Assembly (NCBI RefSeq): GCF_015223105.1
Contig: NZ_JADFTZ010000001.1
Coordinates: 682,001-746,000, forward strand
From: Flavobacterium proteolyticum
GTDB lineage: Bacteria > Bacteroidota > Bacteroidia > Flavobacteriales > Flavobacteriaceae
Direction of reading: 5' to 3'
DNA length: 64,000 bases
The translations under genes and the position numbers were made by a program. The notes beneath the pieces are model-generated. The model was not told the DNA's origin. It was given only the letters and a program-made list of their open reading frames with translations, and did not search any database. The stretch's first letter is position 1; every line of letters begins with the position of its first letter. Below, in pieces: positions 8,484 through 16,636 of this stretch.

Positions 8484-9953
8484 TTATTTATTTATTGGGA
8501 AAGAAACCAAAAATTCAGTCCCTACATTTGGTTCCGTTTCAAAGGTAATGGTTCCGTTATAATTTTCTATGATATTTTTAATAATGGCCAAACCAAGTCC
8601 CATTCCACTTGATTTTGTTGTAAATTTTGGTTCAAAAACGCGTTCCTGATTTTCTTTTGAAATTCCTTTTCCGTTGTCTTTTACTGCAATTTTAACCTCG
8701 TTATCTTGTCTAAAAACGGTAACAAAAACCAATTTATTTTCTTGCTCTTCAGGTATGGCTTGAATAGCATTTTTTACCAAATTCGTAATCACACGAATTA
8801 GCTGTGTTCGATCTAATTTAGCGATAATTTCGTCTTCCAATGCTGAAAACTGAATATAATCTTCATTAAAAATTTCCAAAGCCATTTTTACAATTCGAAC
8901 CACATTTAAAGTCTCATTTTGCTGTGCTGGCATGGTTGCAAAATTTGAAAAAGCACCCGCAACAGCCGTCATCGTATCAATTTGCTGTAAAATAGTTTTA
9001 GTGTAATCGTCTAGTTTTTGAGTGATATTTGGATCGTTTGCATCAAACTTTCTTTGAAAACTTTGTACGGTTAATCGCATTGGTGTCAATGGATTTTTGA
9101 TTTCATGTGCTACTTGTTTTGCCATTTCGCGCCAAGCTTGCTCTCTTTCACTTTGTGCTAAAATGGTGGCACTTTCTTCTAACTTATCCACCATATTATT
9201 ATACGAATTAATCAATAAGTTAATCTCTTTACTACCGTCTTCAATTACAATTTTCTCGTTACGTTGATCCAATTGCGTCTCTTCCATTTTATCACTAATA
9301 ATCTTCAACGATTTTGTAATATAACTTGATAAGAAATAAGATAAGATAATCGAAATTAAAAACATAAAAACATAAACCTGTCCAAAACGAATTAAGAAAT
9401 TTTGAACTTCATTGTCATAAAATTCTGTGTTTTCTTCGTATGGCAAATTTAAAATTCCCATGGGTTTAAACTTGGTATCCTTTAAATAAGAATAAGAAGA
9501 ACGAAACGATTGACCGTCAATCTTTGAAAATTCTATGTAACGTTTATCCAATGAAGATTGAATAATTTTTAATGTGGATGGATTTATTTTTGGCTTGTCT
9601 TTATCTAATTTAAAAATGGCTTTCGACGAAATCAACAACTTACCTTGTAAATCGAAAAAATTAATTTCCATACTGTGGATATCCGATAACTCAAAGATTT
9701 TATCCTTAAAAATTAAGGGAATATTTTCTGTTGTTAATGGATAAGTTGTTGTTTGAAGCACATAATTAATGTGTTCCGTAATTGCAACTTCTTTTCGCTC
9801 TAGTCGATCTTGATGATATTCTCTAGCTTCTTTTCTAAATTGATAAATGGAAACCGCAGCTATAAGGACAGACGCAATAAGCGTTAAGAATATCATAGAA
9901 AGAAATATTCTTACCCGTAACGAAAGATTTTTAAAATTGAATATTCTATCCAT
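8484..9953 (-). CDS. NtrY-like membrane sensor histidine kinase
   Basis: The 489-residue protein has a first membrane segment (about 15-37), a periplasmic sensor region (about 40-185), a second membrane segment (about 190-212), a HAMP linker, then the kinase core. The H-box HEIKNPLTPMR puts the phospho-accepting His at 283; the Asn-rich N-box (VTNLVKNAIQA) and glycine boxes (GKGISKEN, GMGLGLAI) follow. The H-box wording is that of NtrY/AtoS-type kinases, whose usual partners are NtrC-like sigma-54 activators. No response regulator is adjacent, so it is an orphan here. It is flanked by hemJ (15 bases upstream) and a crotonase (15 bases downstream). Confidence 0.92.
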   Translation of the reverse strand: MDRIFNFKNLSLRVRIFLSMIFLTLIASVLIAAVSIYQFRKEAREYHQDRLERKEVAITEHINYVLQTTTYPLTTENIPLIFKDKIFELSDIHSMEINFFDLQGKLLISSKAIFKLDKDKPKINPSTLKIIQSSLDKRYIEFSKIDGQSFRSSYSYLKDTKFKPMGILNLPYEENTEFYDNEVQNFLIRFGQVYVFMFLISIILSYFLSSYITKSLKIISDKMEETQLDQRNEKIVIEDGSKEINLLINSYNNMVDKLEESATILAQSEREQAWREMAKQVAHEIKNPLTPMRLTVQSFQRKFDANDPNITQKLDDYTKTILQQIDTMTAVAGAFSNFATMPAQQNETLNVVRIVKMALEIFNEDYIQFSALEDEIIAKLDRTQLIRVITNLVKNAIQAIPEEQENKLVFVTVFRQDNEVKIAVKDNGKGISKENQERVFEPKFTTKSSGMGLGLAIIKNIIENYNGTITFETEPNVGTEFLVSFPINK

Positions 9954-9968
9954 TAGTTGCGCTAAAAA

Positions 9969-10523
9969 TTAGCTGTTATTTTTTTCTCGGATTTTCTTGT
10001 ATAATTTATATCCTAACATTAATAGAATTGAAAAAACAATAATTCCAATAACGCCAAAAATCCAATTAATTGCATTTTTTAAAATTACTAAAAAAACTAC
10101 AGCAAAAAGAATTATAGTAGCGCCTTCGTTCCATATTCTAAAAAAACTAGATGTGTATTTTACCTCATTGTTTTGCAATTTTTTAAATATTTGATGGCAT
10201 TTTAAATGATACAAATACAATAAAAACACAAATGCTAATTTTACATGCATCCAAGGTTGAGTTAACCAAACTTTGCCTACTTCAGTAAAAAACAACATCC
10301 AAAAAGCAAAAACACTCGCCAAAACAGCACTTGGCCAAGTAATGATATACCACAAACGGTATTGCATTAATTGGTATTGTTTTATTAAAATATCTTGCTC
10401 AAGCTGAGGCTTTTGTTTTGCTTCGGCGTGATACACAAATAAACGCACAATGTAAAACAACCCAGCAAACCAAGTGATTACAAAGATTAAATGTAGTGAT
10501 TTTATGTAGTTGTAAAGTTCCAT
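9969..10523 (-). CDS. hemJ: Protoporphyrinogen IX oxidase HemJ (CopD/UPF0093 family)
   Basis: The 184-residue protein is an integral membrane protein with about four or five hydrophobic segments. Its N-terminus, LHLIFVITWFAGLFYIVRLF, is the hallmark of HemJ. His11 and Lys95 (in WMHVKLAFV) match the conserved His and Lys associated with haem binding in this family. HemJ oxidises protoporphyrinogen IX to protoporphyrin IX, the substrate of ferrochelatase. Its position 3 bases downstream of hemH supports the call over a generic CopD copper protein. Six further haem genes lie within 20 kb. The gene replaces HemG/HemY, neither of which is seen. Confidence 0.9.
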   Translation of the reverse strand: MELYNYIKSLHLIFVITWFAGLFYIVRLFVYHAEAKQKPQLEQDILIKQYQLMQYRLWYIITWPSAVLASVFAFWMLFFTEVGKVWLTQPWMHVKLAFVFLLYLYHLKCHQIFKKLQNNEVKYTSSFFRIWNEGATIILFAVVFLVILKNAINWIFGVIGIIVFSILLMLGYKLYKKIREKNNS

Positions 10524-10526
10524 TTT

Positions 10527-11552
10527 TTATTGATTTTGAAAAGCCCATTGGTCAATCCAACGGCTCATGGTTTTTACCCAGTCGTCACTATCATTTAAAC
10601 AAGGAATAGATAAGAAATGTTCGCCTCCATTTTCTTCAAAACTTTCTGCAGCTTCCATTCCAATTTCCTCTAAAGTTTCCAAACAATCTGAAACGAACGC
10701 AGGAGTTACAACAGCTAAATTTTTAATACCTTTTTGAGCTAATCCATCAATAGTAGCATCGGTATAAGGTTGTAACCATGGATCGCGACCTAGACGTGAT
10801 TGAAAAGAAGTGCTGTATTTTCCTTCTTCCAAACCTAAAAACTCTGCAACCTGTCTTGTAGTTTCATAACATTGATGTCGGTAGCAGAACTCATGTGCTT
10901 TTGAAGGTGTATTACAACAACTTCCATCTATTTTACAGTGCGATTTCGTGACATCTGATTTTCTAATATGACGCTCTGGAACCCCATGATACGAAAACAA
11001 TAAATAATCCGATTTAAAATTATCTAAAGCCGATTTAATAGAATTAGACAAATCACGAATGTAATCAGGTTGGTTATAAAAAGCTGGAAGAACCGTGAAT
11101 TCCATCTTTGGGAATTTTTTTTTACGGATTTCCTCTGCTAATACTAAAATAGTTTCAGTAGTTGCCATTGCAAATTGAGGATACAATGGAATTAATAAAA
11201 CTTCATCTACACCTTGATTGTATAATTCTTTTAAACCAAATTCGATACTAGGATTTCCGTAACGCATAGCTAAACCAACAGGAATACTTACCTGTTCTTG
11301 AACTTTATTTTGTAACCGTTTTGATAAGACAATTAATGGTGAACCTTCTTCCCACCAAATTTTTTTGTAAGCTTTCGCTGATTTTTTTGGACGAGTATTC
11401 AGAATAATTCCTTTTACTAAAAGCGCTCTAAGTAAATAAGGGATATCTATAACGCGTTCATCCATTAAGAACTCATCTAAATATTTTCTAACATCTTTAG
11501 GTTCAGGGCTATCAGGTGAACCTAGATTAATTAATAGTACTCCTTTTTTCAT
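10527..11552 (-). CDS. hemH: Ferrochelatase
   Basis: The 341-residue protein shows the ferrochelatase start (VLLINLGSPDSP), the active-site region LLFSYHGVPERH with His189, and QSRLGRDPWLQPYTD towards the C-terminus. It inserts Fe2+ into protoporphyrin IX to make protohaem. Five cysteines between residues 206 and 228 (CKIDGSCC ... FCYRHQC) form a compact cluster; some bacterial ferrochelatases carry a [2Fe-2S] cluster, but whether this one does cannot be told from sequence alone. It is the first gene of a minus-strand operon with hemJ and diverges from the paralogue cassette. Confidence 0.95.
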   Translation of the reverse strand: MKKGVLLINLGSPDSPEPKDVRKYLDEFLMDERVIDIPYLLRALLVKGIILNTRPKKSAKAYKKIWWEEGSPLIVLSKRLQNKVQEQVSIPVGLAMRYGNPSIEFGLKELYNQGVDEVLLIPLYPQFAMATTETILVLAEEIRKKKFPKMEFTVLPAFYNQPDYIRDLSNSIKSALDNFKSDYLLFSYHGVPERHIRKSDVTKSHCKIDGSCCNTPSKAHEFCYRHQCYETTRQVAEFLGLEEGKYSTSFQSRLGRDPWLQPYTDATIDGLAQKGIKNLAVVTPAFVSDCLETLEEIGMEAAESFEENGGEHFLSIPCLNDSDDWVKTMSRWIDQWAFQNQ

Positions 11553-11766
11553 TTTCTTTTTTTTTCAAAAATACTACATAAATATTAAAAAAAATATATA
11601 GTAAGATTAATCTTAAATCAAAAGCAACCATTTGTCGTTAAAAATATGTATTTTATCGAAATTATGTTAAAATTATAGTATTATTAACAATAATATTTTT
11701 TTGTATTTAAATATTGTTTAATTTAGTAACAGAATTATTGAATTATTAATAATAAAATATTTGGCT
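11553..11766. promoter_or_regulatory. Divergent control region between hemH and the A-B-C cassette
   Basis: This 214-base, very AT-rich gap separates hemH (minus) from cassette gene A (plus). It holds a minus-strand -7-like TATTTTTG at 11566-11573, a perfect 14-bp palindrome at 11602-11615, and TTTTATCGA at 11651-11659. A shorter inverted repeat, TATTATT-AAC-AATAATA, is at 11679-11695. I see no small gene in it. Confidence 0.5.
11602..11615. promoter_or_regulatory. Perfect 14-bp palindrome, candidate operator
   Basis: TAAGATTAATCTTA is fully self-complementary and lies about 50 bases upstream of hemH and 150 upstream of the cassette. It could bind a dimeric repressor; its AT-richness lowers its weight. 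Confidence 0.3.
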
Positions 11767-12495
11767 ATGGAGAAAAATTACATAACTTTTGCAATATTAT
11801 TAATATCATGTTCTGTCATTTCCCAAACAAAAGGAGTTGGTATTAACGAAACGGATCCTCAACAAGCATTACATCTTGGTTCATCTAATGGAACCATTAG
11901 AGTGGATGGCCTCAATAGTACTAATTCCACTTACAATGGCGGTGGTACAGAAACCTATCCTTTGTACGTGGATGGCAATGGTAACTTAACTTTGGAGTTT
12001 AAACCGCTATACAATAGTAATGGCTCTGATGCTTTAGATCATGCTACCTTACCTGGTTCAATAGTAACGCTTCCAGCTGGCGATAACGATGGCACTATTA
12101 CTGGTGAACTCTTTAATTTTACAATTGCTGTTAACAGAGCTTCTATTCTAGAAGTAAAATACAACGTAAGCATGGATGTCTTCAGCACTCCAGCTGAAGC
12201 TGTAATAACAGATAGAAGAGCAAGAAGAATAAACACTTTTTTTCAAGTAAATGGAGTTGGTAGAAAATACGGACATGCCGGAAAGTGCTACACCGGAGGC
12301 AGTGCTGATAGTGAAACAGGAAAATTATTTAACACTTCTACTTCTTACATCTCTCTTCCAGCTGCTGGATCATATGTAATACGTTTTTATGGTGAAGTTT
12401 CATCAGGAATTACAGGAAGTACAGCAAATACGGGTCTTGCAACTTGTGTAAAATTTGCTAGAGGAAATGATTCATTACTTTTTAGACTGCATTGA
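11767..12495 (+). CDS. Cassette protein A: secreted GIGT-motif protein, first copy
   Basis: Unknown family. I prefer the ATG at 11767 over the in-frame TTG two codons upstream. A signal peptide (to about ISQ) is followed by GVGINETDPQQALHLG, a variant of the Bacteroidota GIGTTNPxxxLHV motif, then GTIRVDGLNSTN and YPLYVDGNGNLTL. The C-terminal half holds features shared by all six paralogues: a D-x-x-A-R motif (TDRRARRINTFF), GHAGKCY, a YISLPAAGSYVIRFYG strand and a final FARGNDSLLFRLH. Closest relative in the window is the gene at 14262 (class A'). Two cysteines occur in the mature part (GKCY, ATCVKF). No T9SS sorting domain or lipobox is seen. Probable location: periplasm or cell surface. 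Confidence 0.85.
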   Translation: MEKNYITFAILLISCSVISQTKGVGINETDPQQALHLGSSNGTIRVDGLNSTNSTYNGGGTETYPLYVDGNGNLTLEFKPLYNSNGSDALDHATLPGSIVTLPAGDNDGTITGELFNFTIAVNRASILEVKYNVSMDVFSTPAEAVITDRRARRINTFFQVNGVGRKYGHAGKCYTGGSADSETGKLFNTSTSYISLPAAGSYVIRFYGEVSSGITGSTANTGLATCVKFARGNDSLLFRLH

Positions 12496-12527
12496 TTTTT
12501 TGTTTATAAATTTTAATCCCCAAAATT

Positions 12528-13313
12528 ATGAATAACAAATACTTATACATATTATTATGTTCGTCTATTGGATTTAGTCAAGTTGGAATAGGAACTACAA
12601 ACCCACAAGAGGAACTACATTTAACTGGAACAACTTCTACAATTAGAATAGAAGGTCTAAGCACTGCAAATAATCCATTAAATGATGGAGTAAAAAATGC
12701 TCGTGTTTACGTAACTGGAAATGGAAATTTAACTCTTACTCCTCCAAGTTATGTAGCTGGGGGGAGTGGAAATGGAAATTTACCAATAAATTTTTTAATT
12801 GATGTTCCTAACTTTATTCCAGATAATATTGATGGTCTACCTGCGCCATATGATAGCTTAGGAAGAATTATTAATAGTGATTTAACTCAAGAAACGGTTG
12901 AAGGTTTTATTTACAGTGTTACTTTCACTGTTCCAGCTGCTTGCACTGTAGAAGTAAAACACGGAGTAACTTTAGTTGTATCTGGAATAAATATGCTTAT
13001 ACCTCCTCGATTGGCTTACATTAACGATAGCAAAACAAGAACCATCCAAACTTACTTTTGTTTTGACATTAATAATGATGGCTTAAGTGTTGCTGAAAAA
13101 GCAATACAATACGGAAACAAAGGTCAATTTTATTGCTCAGTAGCTGGCGGCTCATTAGGATATCCTTATATGAATAGTCAAGGTTACGCAACTTTGCCTC
13201 CAGGAACTCACTCAATTCATTTTTTTGGAATTGTTCAAGATTCGCCAAACACATTTACAAGCGTAGGTTTTGGAGGAGCAACAGACTACCTAAAGCTTCG
13301 TGTATATAACTAA
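12528..13313 (+). CDS. Cassette protein B: secreted GIGT-motif protein with Ca-loop-like motif, first copy
   Basis: Unknown family, 261 residues. A short signal peptide ends at GFSQ, and the mature protein opens with VGIGTTNPQEELHLTG and STIRIEGLSTANNP. The class-specific part includes PINFLIDVPNFIP and DINNDGLSVAE, an EF-hand/dockerin-like DxNxDG loop that suggests calcium binding (inference). Shared features follow: GNKGQFY, GYATLPPGTHSIHFFG and the end GGATDYLKLRVYN. It starts 32 bases after gene A. Its counterpart is the gene at 15031 (B'). Confidence 0.85.
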   Translation: MNNKYLYILLCSSIGFSQVGIGTTNPQEELHLTGTTSTIRIEGLSTANNPLNDGVKNARVYVTGNGNLTLTPPSYVAGGSGNGNLPINFLIDVPNFIPDNIDGLPAPYDSLGRIINSDLTQETVEGFIYSVTFTVPAACTVEVKHGVTLVVSGINMLIPPRLAYINDSKTRTIQTYFCFDINNDGLSVAEKAIQYGNKGQFYCSVAGGSLGYPYMNSQGYATLPPGTHSIHFFGIVQDSPNTFTSVGFGGATDYLKLRVYN

Positions 13314-13324
13314 ATCCTACTATT

Positions 13325-14149
13325 ATGAGAAAATATTACGCACTATTTATTTTTACATATTCTTCAGTTTTTTTTGGTCAAGTAGGTGTTAATACAACAA
13401 ACCCTCAAGAAGAATTACATGTAGGTGGTTCAAATTCAACGATTAGAATTGAAGGATTGAATACCCCAAATAATATAAATAATTTAGGCACAGCATCATC
13501 AACACCCGTGTATGTTGATGCTGATGGCGATTTAGTACTAGGAACTTTAGCTGATAATGTAGAAATTCTATTTGACTCAGAAAATTACCTTGTTGATGTT
13601 CAAGACCCAACTTCATTAATTAACCAAGTTGGAAGTGGTGCTGGATTTAGTCAAGGAGGAATTCCGATTGGAGGAACCGCAATTTCATTTACCTTAACTA
13701 AACCAGCTATTGTAGAAGTAAATTATTCTGTTACTTGGAATGTGGGAAAAAACGTTACAGCAACATCTAGAATTGATGATTTTAGAGCTAGAATTGTTCA
13801 AACAGCAATGTATTTTAGACAAAATAATTATCTAGGCCCAGCAGTTATAAATGATTATTATGGAAACCCAATAAATGGAGGGCCATGGTGTATTACAAGT
13901 AATTGTATGGAATTAGGAGGTCTATTAGCAATAAATGGACAATTTTATAACAATATTATCCAAAACCAAGGTGAGTGGAAAAATTTTAGAAATACTGCTT
14001 CTGATTATGTTGTTTTAGGACCAGGTACATATACTCCAATGTTTGCTGCTCAGTTAGCAGTTGGTGACACTGCAGGTACAGGAGCTGTAAAATTATATTT
14101 GGGAGTTGGAATGGATGAAGTTCAAATAGTTGCATATTATTTTAACTAA
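13325..14149 (+). CDS. Cassette protein C: secreted GIGT-motif protein, first copy
   Basis: Unknown family, 274 residues. A signal peptide ends near FFGQ, followed by VGVNTTNPQEELHVGG and STIRIEGLNTPNN, then YVDADGDLVLG. Class-specific stretches are NVEILFDSENYLVD and SQGGIPIGG. The shared core appears as DDFRARIVQTAMYFRQNN, GQFYNN, DYVVLGPGTYTPMF and the end MDEVQIVAYYFN. Two cysteines are close together (WCITSNC). The gene begins 11 bases after B and is followed by a 112-base gap that holds the likely promoter of the second cassette. Counterpart: the gene at 15812 (C'). Confidence 0.85.
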   Translation: MRKYYALFIFTYSSVFFGQVGVNTTNPQEELHVGGSNSTIRIEGLNTPNNINNLGTASSTPVYVDADGDLVLGTLADNVEILFDSENYLVDVQDPTSLINQVGSGAGFSQGGIPIGGTAISFTLTKPAIVEVNYSVTWNVGKNVTATSRIDDFRARIVQTAMYFRQNNYLGPAVINDYYGNPINGGPWCITSNCMELGGLLAINGQFYNNIIQNQGEWKNFRNTASDYVVLGPGTYTPMFAAQLAVGDTAGTGAVKLYLGVGMDEVQIVAYYFN

Positions 14150-14166
14150 AACTTTTATTAAAAAAC

Positions 14167-14198
14167 ACATTTAATCGAAAAAAAATACATTTAATCGA
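14167..14198 (+). promoter_or_regulatory. Two 12-bp direct repeats before the second cassette
   Basis: ACATTTAATCGA occurs at 14167-14178 and again at 14187-14198, exactly 20 bases apart, about two helical turns. This spacing fits a regulator that binds as a head-to-tail dimer, such as an AraC-family protein. The repeats lie just upstream of a promoter-like sequence. Confidence 0.5.
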
Positions 14199-14211
14199 TT
14201 TTTAACAACAT

Positions 14212-14245
14212 TTTGTTGATTATCAGAAAAATAATTAGATTTTTG
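14212..14245 (+). promoter_or_regulatory. Promoter candidate for the second cassette (A'-B'-C')
   Basis: TTTG (14212-14215) is followed after 20 bases by TAGATTTT-TG (14236-14245), one base off the TAnnTTTG consensus, 16 bases before the ATG. A CAACA-TTT-TGTTG inverted repeat overlaps its upstream end. Confidence 0.4.
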
Positions 14246-14261
14246 AACAAAAAGGTAGAGC

Positions 14262-15017
14262 ATGAAATCAAAAATTATTTTTCTGATAGTTTTTTTTATT
14301 GGAGTAAACTCAAAAGCACAAGTTAGCGGTGTCGGAATCAATGAAGACAATCCACAACAGGCACTCCATCTAGGTTCTCAAACGGGAACAATTCGTGTAG
14401 ATGGATTAAATTCAACAAACAATACATTCAACGGTGGAGGTGCTGACCAAACCTATCCTTTGTATGTTGACCACAATGGAGATTTAACACTTAAAGTTTC
14501 CGCATTCCAAAACAGTGATGGATCAGATGCTTACACAACATCAGGAATTAATGGATCTGTTGCAATTACTCTTGCCCAACTACCAAATGATGGTTATGAA
14601 ACTGTTGAGATAACTTCATACACTTTTACAGTTGCAAGAAATACAACTTTGGAAATAAAATATTCTTTGAGTGTTGAAGTTTTTGCTAATAGCGCATTAA
14701 CAATAATAAAAGATCAATATGCCAGAAATATTACAAATTTCTTTACATTAGACGCAGCTACTTTAACTTCTACTACGAGAAGATATGCTCCAAGTTCAAA
14801 ATGCTACTTTAACAGAAATGACATAGTTTCAAATCCAGTGGCAGTTCCGGATGCTGCTACAGGATATATCTACAATAGCGGCACAACCTATATGAATTTA
14901 ACACCCGGTACTCATACCGTTAGGTTTTATGGAACAGTTTGCTCAGGCTCCGCGAATAGAGCAACATATGTTAGATTTGCTGGTGGACCAGATTCTATTT
15001 TCATTCGTTTATACTAA
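14262..15017 (+). CDS. Cassette protein A': secreted GIGT-motif protein, second copy
   Basis: Unknown family, 251 residues, clearly a paralogue of the gene at 11767. Both share GVGIN, NPQQALHLGS, GTIRVDGLNSTN, TYPLYVD and NSDGSDA-like stretches. The signal peptide ends near SKAQ. The shared core appears as KDQYARNITNFFTLD, SSKCYF, TYMNLTPGTHTVRFYG and the end AGGPDSIFIRLY. Cysteines again include the KCY position seen in A. It opens the second cassette after a 112-base gap. Confidence 0.85.
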   Translation: MKSKIIFLIVFFIGVNSKAQVSGVGINEDNPQQALHLGSQTGTIRVDGLNSTNNTFNGGGADQTYPLYVDHNGDLTLKVSAFQNSDGSDAYTTSGINGSVAITLAQLPNDGYETVEITSYTFTVARNTTLEIKYSLSVEVFANSALTIIKDQYARNITNFFTLDAATLTSTTRRYAPSSKCYFNRNDIVSNPVAVPDAATGYIYNSGTTYMNLTPGTHTVRFYGTVCSGSANRATYVRFAGGPDSIFIRLY

Positions 15018-15030
15018 TTCTTGACATTCT

Positions 15031-15801
15031 ATGAAAAAAACAGTATTTTATATAACATTAATTTTTTCTTGTAACCTTTCATTTGCTCAAGTAGGAATTG
15101 GAACGAATAATCCTCAACAAGAATTACACATAGCTGGATCAAATTCAACTATTCGTATCGAAAGTTTAAATTCAACAAATGAGCCAGCACTAAACGTTCC
15201 TCCTAAATTAGCCCCTGTTTATGTAACTGGAGATGGAGATTTAACACTTAACCCTCCAGGTTTTACTACTGGTGGTGGGGTAGGTACAAATGAACCATTA
15301 AACTTTTTAATCAGTATTCCAAATTTTGTTCCTAACGGACCTTTTGGAGATGGAACCGTAGTTGCTAACCCAGTTGGTGTTAACTCTGCATCAAATCAAA
15401 TTGTTTCTGTCCCATTTTCAAGCCCTCAAGAAGCCTTAATTGAAGTTCGTTATGCTATGACCATTGATCTTTCGGACCAATTTTTACCAGCTGCTTCAGC
15501 ATCTACTTTTAATGATATTTCTGCTAGAGCTGTTCGCTGTTTTTTCTATATAGATTTAAATAGTGATGGGTTAGATGCAACAGAATTATCAAAACGTTAT
15601 GGATTACATGGTGAAGCTTACACATCTTATACTCAAGGTTCAGTTGGTTATGCTTTTATCCATGGTGTTGGTTATGGAAATATACCGGCAGGAAATCATT
15701 CTTTAGTTTTCTATGGTGAAACCGTTGATGGAAACAATAGAGATACTTATGTTGGTTTCGGTGGTTCTTCAGATTATTTAAAAATTCGTATTTACAACTA
15801 A
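15031..15801 (+). CDS. Cassette protein B': secreted GIGT-motif protein with Ca-loop-like motif, second copy
   Basis: Unknown family, 256 residues, paralogue of the gene at 12528. The signal peptide ends at SFAQ, followed by VGIGTNNPQQELHIAG and STIRIESLNSTN. Class-B features are present: LNFLISIPNFVPN matches the LIDVPNFIP stretch of B, and DLNSDGLDATEL is again a DxNxDG calcium-loop-like motif at the equivalent place. The shared core appears as NDISARAVRCFFYID, GLHGEAY, GYGNIPAGNHSLVFYG and the end GGSSDYLKIRIYN. It begins 13 bases after A'. Confidence 0.85.
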   Translation: MKKTVFYITLIFSCNLSFAQVGIGTNNPQQELHIAGSNSTIRIESLNSTNEPALNVPPKLAPVYVTGDGDLTLNPPGFTTGGGVGTNEPLNFLISIPNFVPNGPFGDGTVVANPVGVNSASNQIVSVPFSSPQEALIEVRYAMTIDLSDQFLPAASASTFNDISARAVRCFFYIDLNSDGLDATELSKRYGLHGEAYTSYTQGSVGYAFIHGVGYGNIPAGNHSLVFYGETVDGNNRDTYVGFGGSSDYLKIRIYN

Positions 15802-15811
15802 AAGATTACTC

Positions 15812-16633
15812 ATGAAAAAAATATTTTCCATTATATCTATTTTTATATCACTAATTTCATTAGGTCAGGTTGGTATAAATAATACAAATCCTCAGGAAGA
15901 ATTACATGTTTCTGGAACCAATTCTACAATTCGAATCGAAGGATTAAATGCAACAAACAACCCATTGAACTTAGGAATTAAAGAAAACACTCGAGTATAC
16001 GCTAACTCTAATGGTGATTTGGTTTTAAATAATGCTCCGACTAACATTGAGGTACTTTTTAATCCAGCTAATTATTTAGCCGATCCATTAGATACAGGAG
16101 GTGCGGATTCAAACCAAGTTAACCAAACAGGTGTTGGTTCTGGTTATTCTCAAGCCGGATGGCCTCGACAATCAGGCGCAGGCTTATCAACATTCACATT
16201 AACTAAACCTGCAATTGTTGAGATTAATTACGCAATATCTTATGAAATATATAAATCAGGAATTCCAATTGATGATTATCATGCACGTACAGCACAATTT
16301 TATGTTTATTTAAGACAAACTGGACCATCAGGTGCAATTGTTACAACCGATTATGACGGCAACGCTATAGACTTCGCTGGAAATCCAGGAGCAATGGGAT
16401 ACAGCGGAAATTTTTATACTAACGGAAGTAGTCTAGGCGCTGGTGGCGGAGAAGGATTTGATAAAAAATTCTATGCAACAGGGCATGATTATGTAAAATT
16501 AGGACCAGGCACTTATTGTCCAATGTTTGCAGGAATATTATTTGTTGCAGACACAGGAGGAACTGGAGCTGTTAAAATGCAAATGGGTGGTGGAGAAGAC
16601 GAAGTTGTTATTATAGCACACTATTATAACTAA
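15812..16633 (+). CDS. Cassette protein C': secreted GIGT-motif protein, second copy
   Basis: Unknown family, 273 residues, paralogue of the gene at 13325. The signal peptide ends at SLGQ, followed by VGINNTNPQEELHVSG and STIRIEGLNATNN. Class-C features are NIEVLFNPANYLAD and SQAGWPRQSG. The shared core appears as DDYHARTAQFYVYLRQTG, GYSGNFYT, DYVKLGPGTYCPMFAG and the end GGEDEVVIIAHYYN. It starts 10 bases after B' and is followed at once by a strong terminator, so it closes the cluster. Confidence 0.85.
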   Translation: MKKIFSIISIFISLISLGQVGINNTNPQEELHVSGTNSTIRIEGLNATNNPLNLGIKENTRVYANSNGDLVLNNAPTNIEVLFNPANYLADPLDTGGADSNQVNQTGVGSGYSQAGWPRQSGAGLSTFTLTKPAIVEINYAISYEIYKSGIPIDDYHARTAQFYVYLRQTGPSGAIVTTDYDGNAIDFAGNPGAMGYSGNFYTNGSSLGAGGGEGFDKKFYATGHDYVKLGPGTYCPMFAGILFVADTGGTGAVKMQMGGGEDEVVIIAHYYN

Positions 16634-16636
16634 TAA

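Noticed and set aside
11679..11695. TATTATT-AAC-AATAATA inverted repeat as an operator
   Set aside because: Such short AT-only inverted repeats are expected by chance in this composition.
11767..16633. T9SS cargo or phage tail fibre interpretation of the six paralogues
   Set aside because: The N-terminal GIGT-type motif also occurs in fibre-like proteins, but there is no T9SS C-terminal domain, no S74-type chaperone end and no phage gene nearby.
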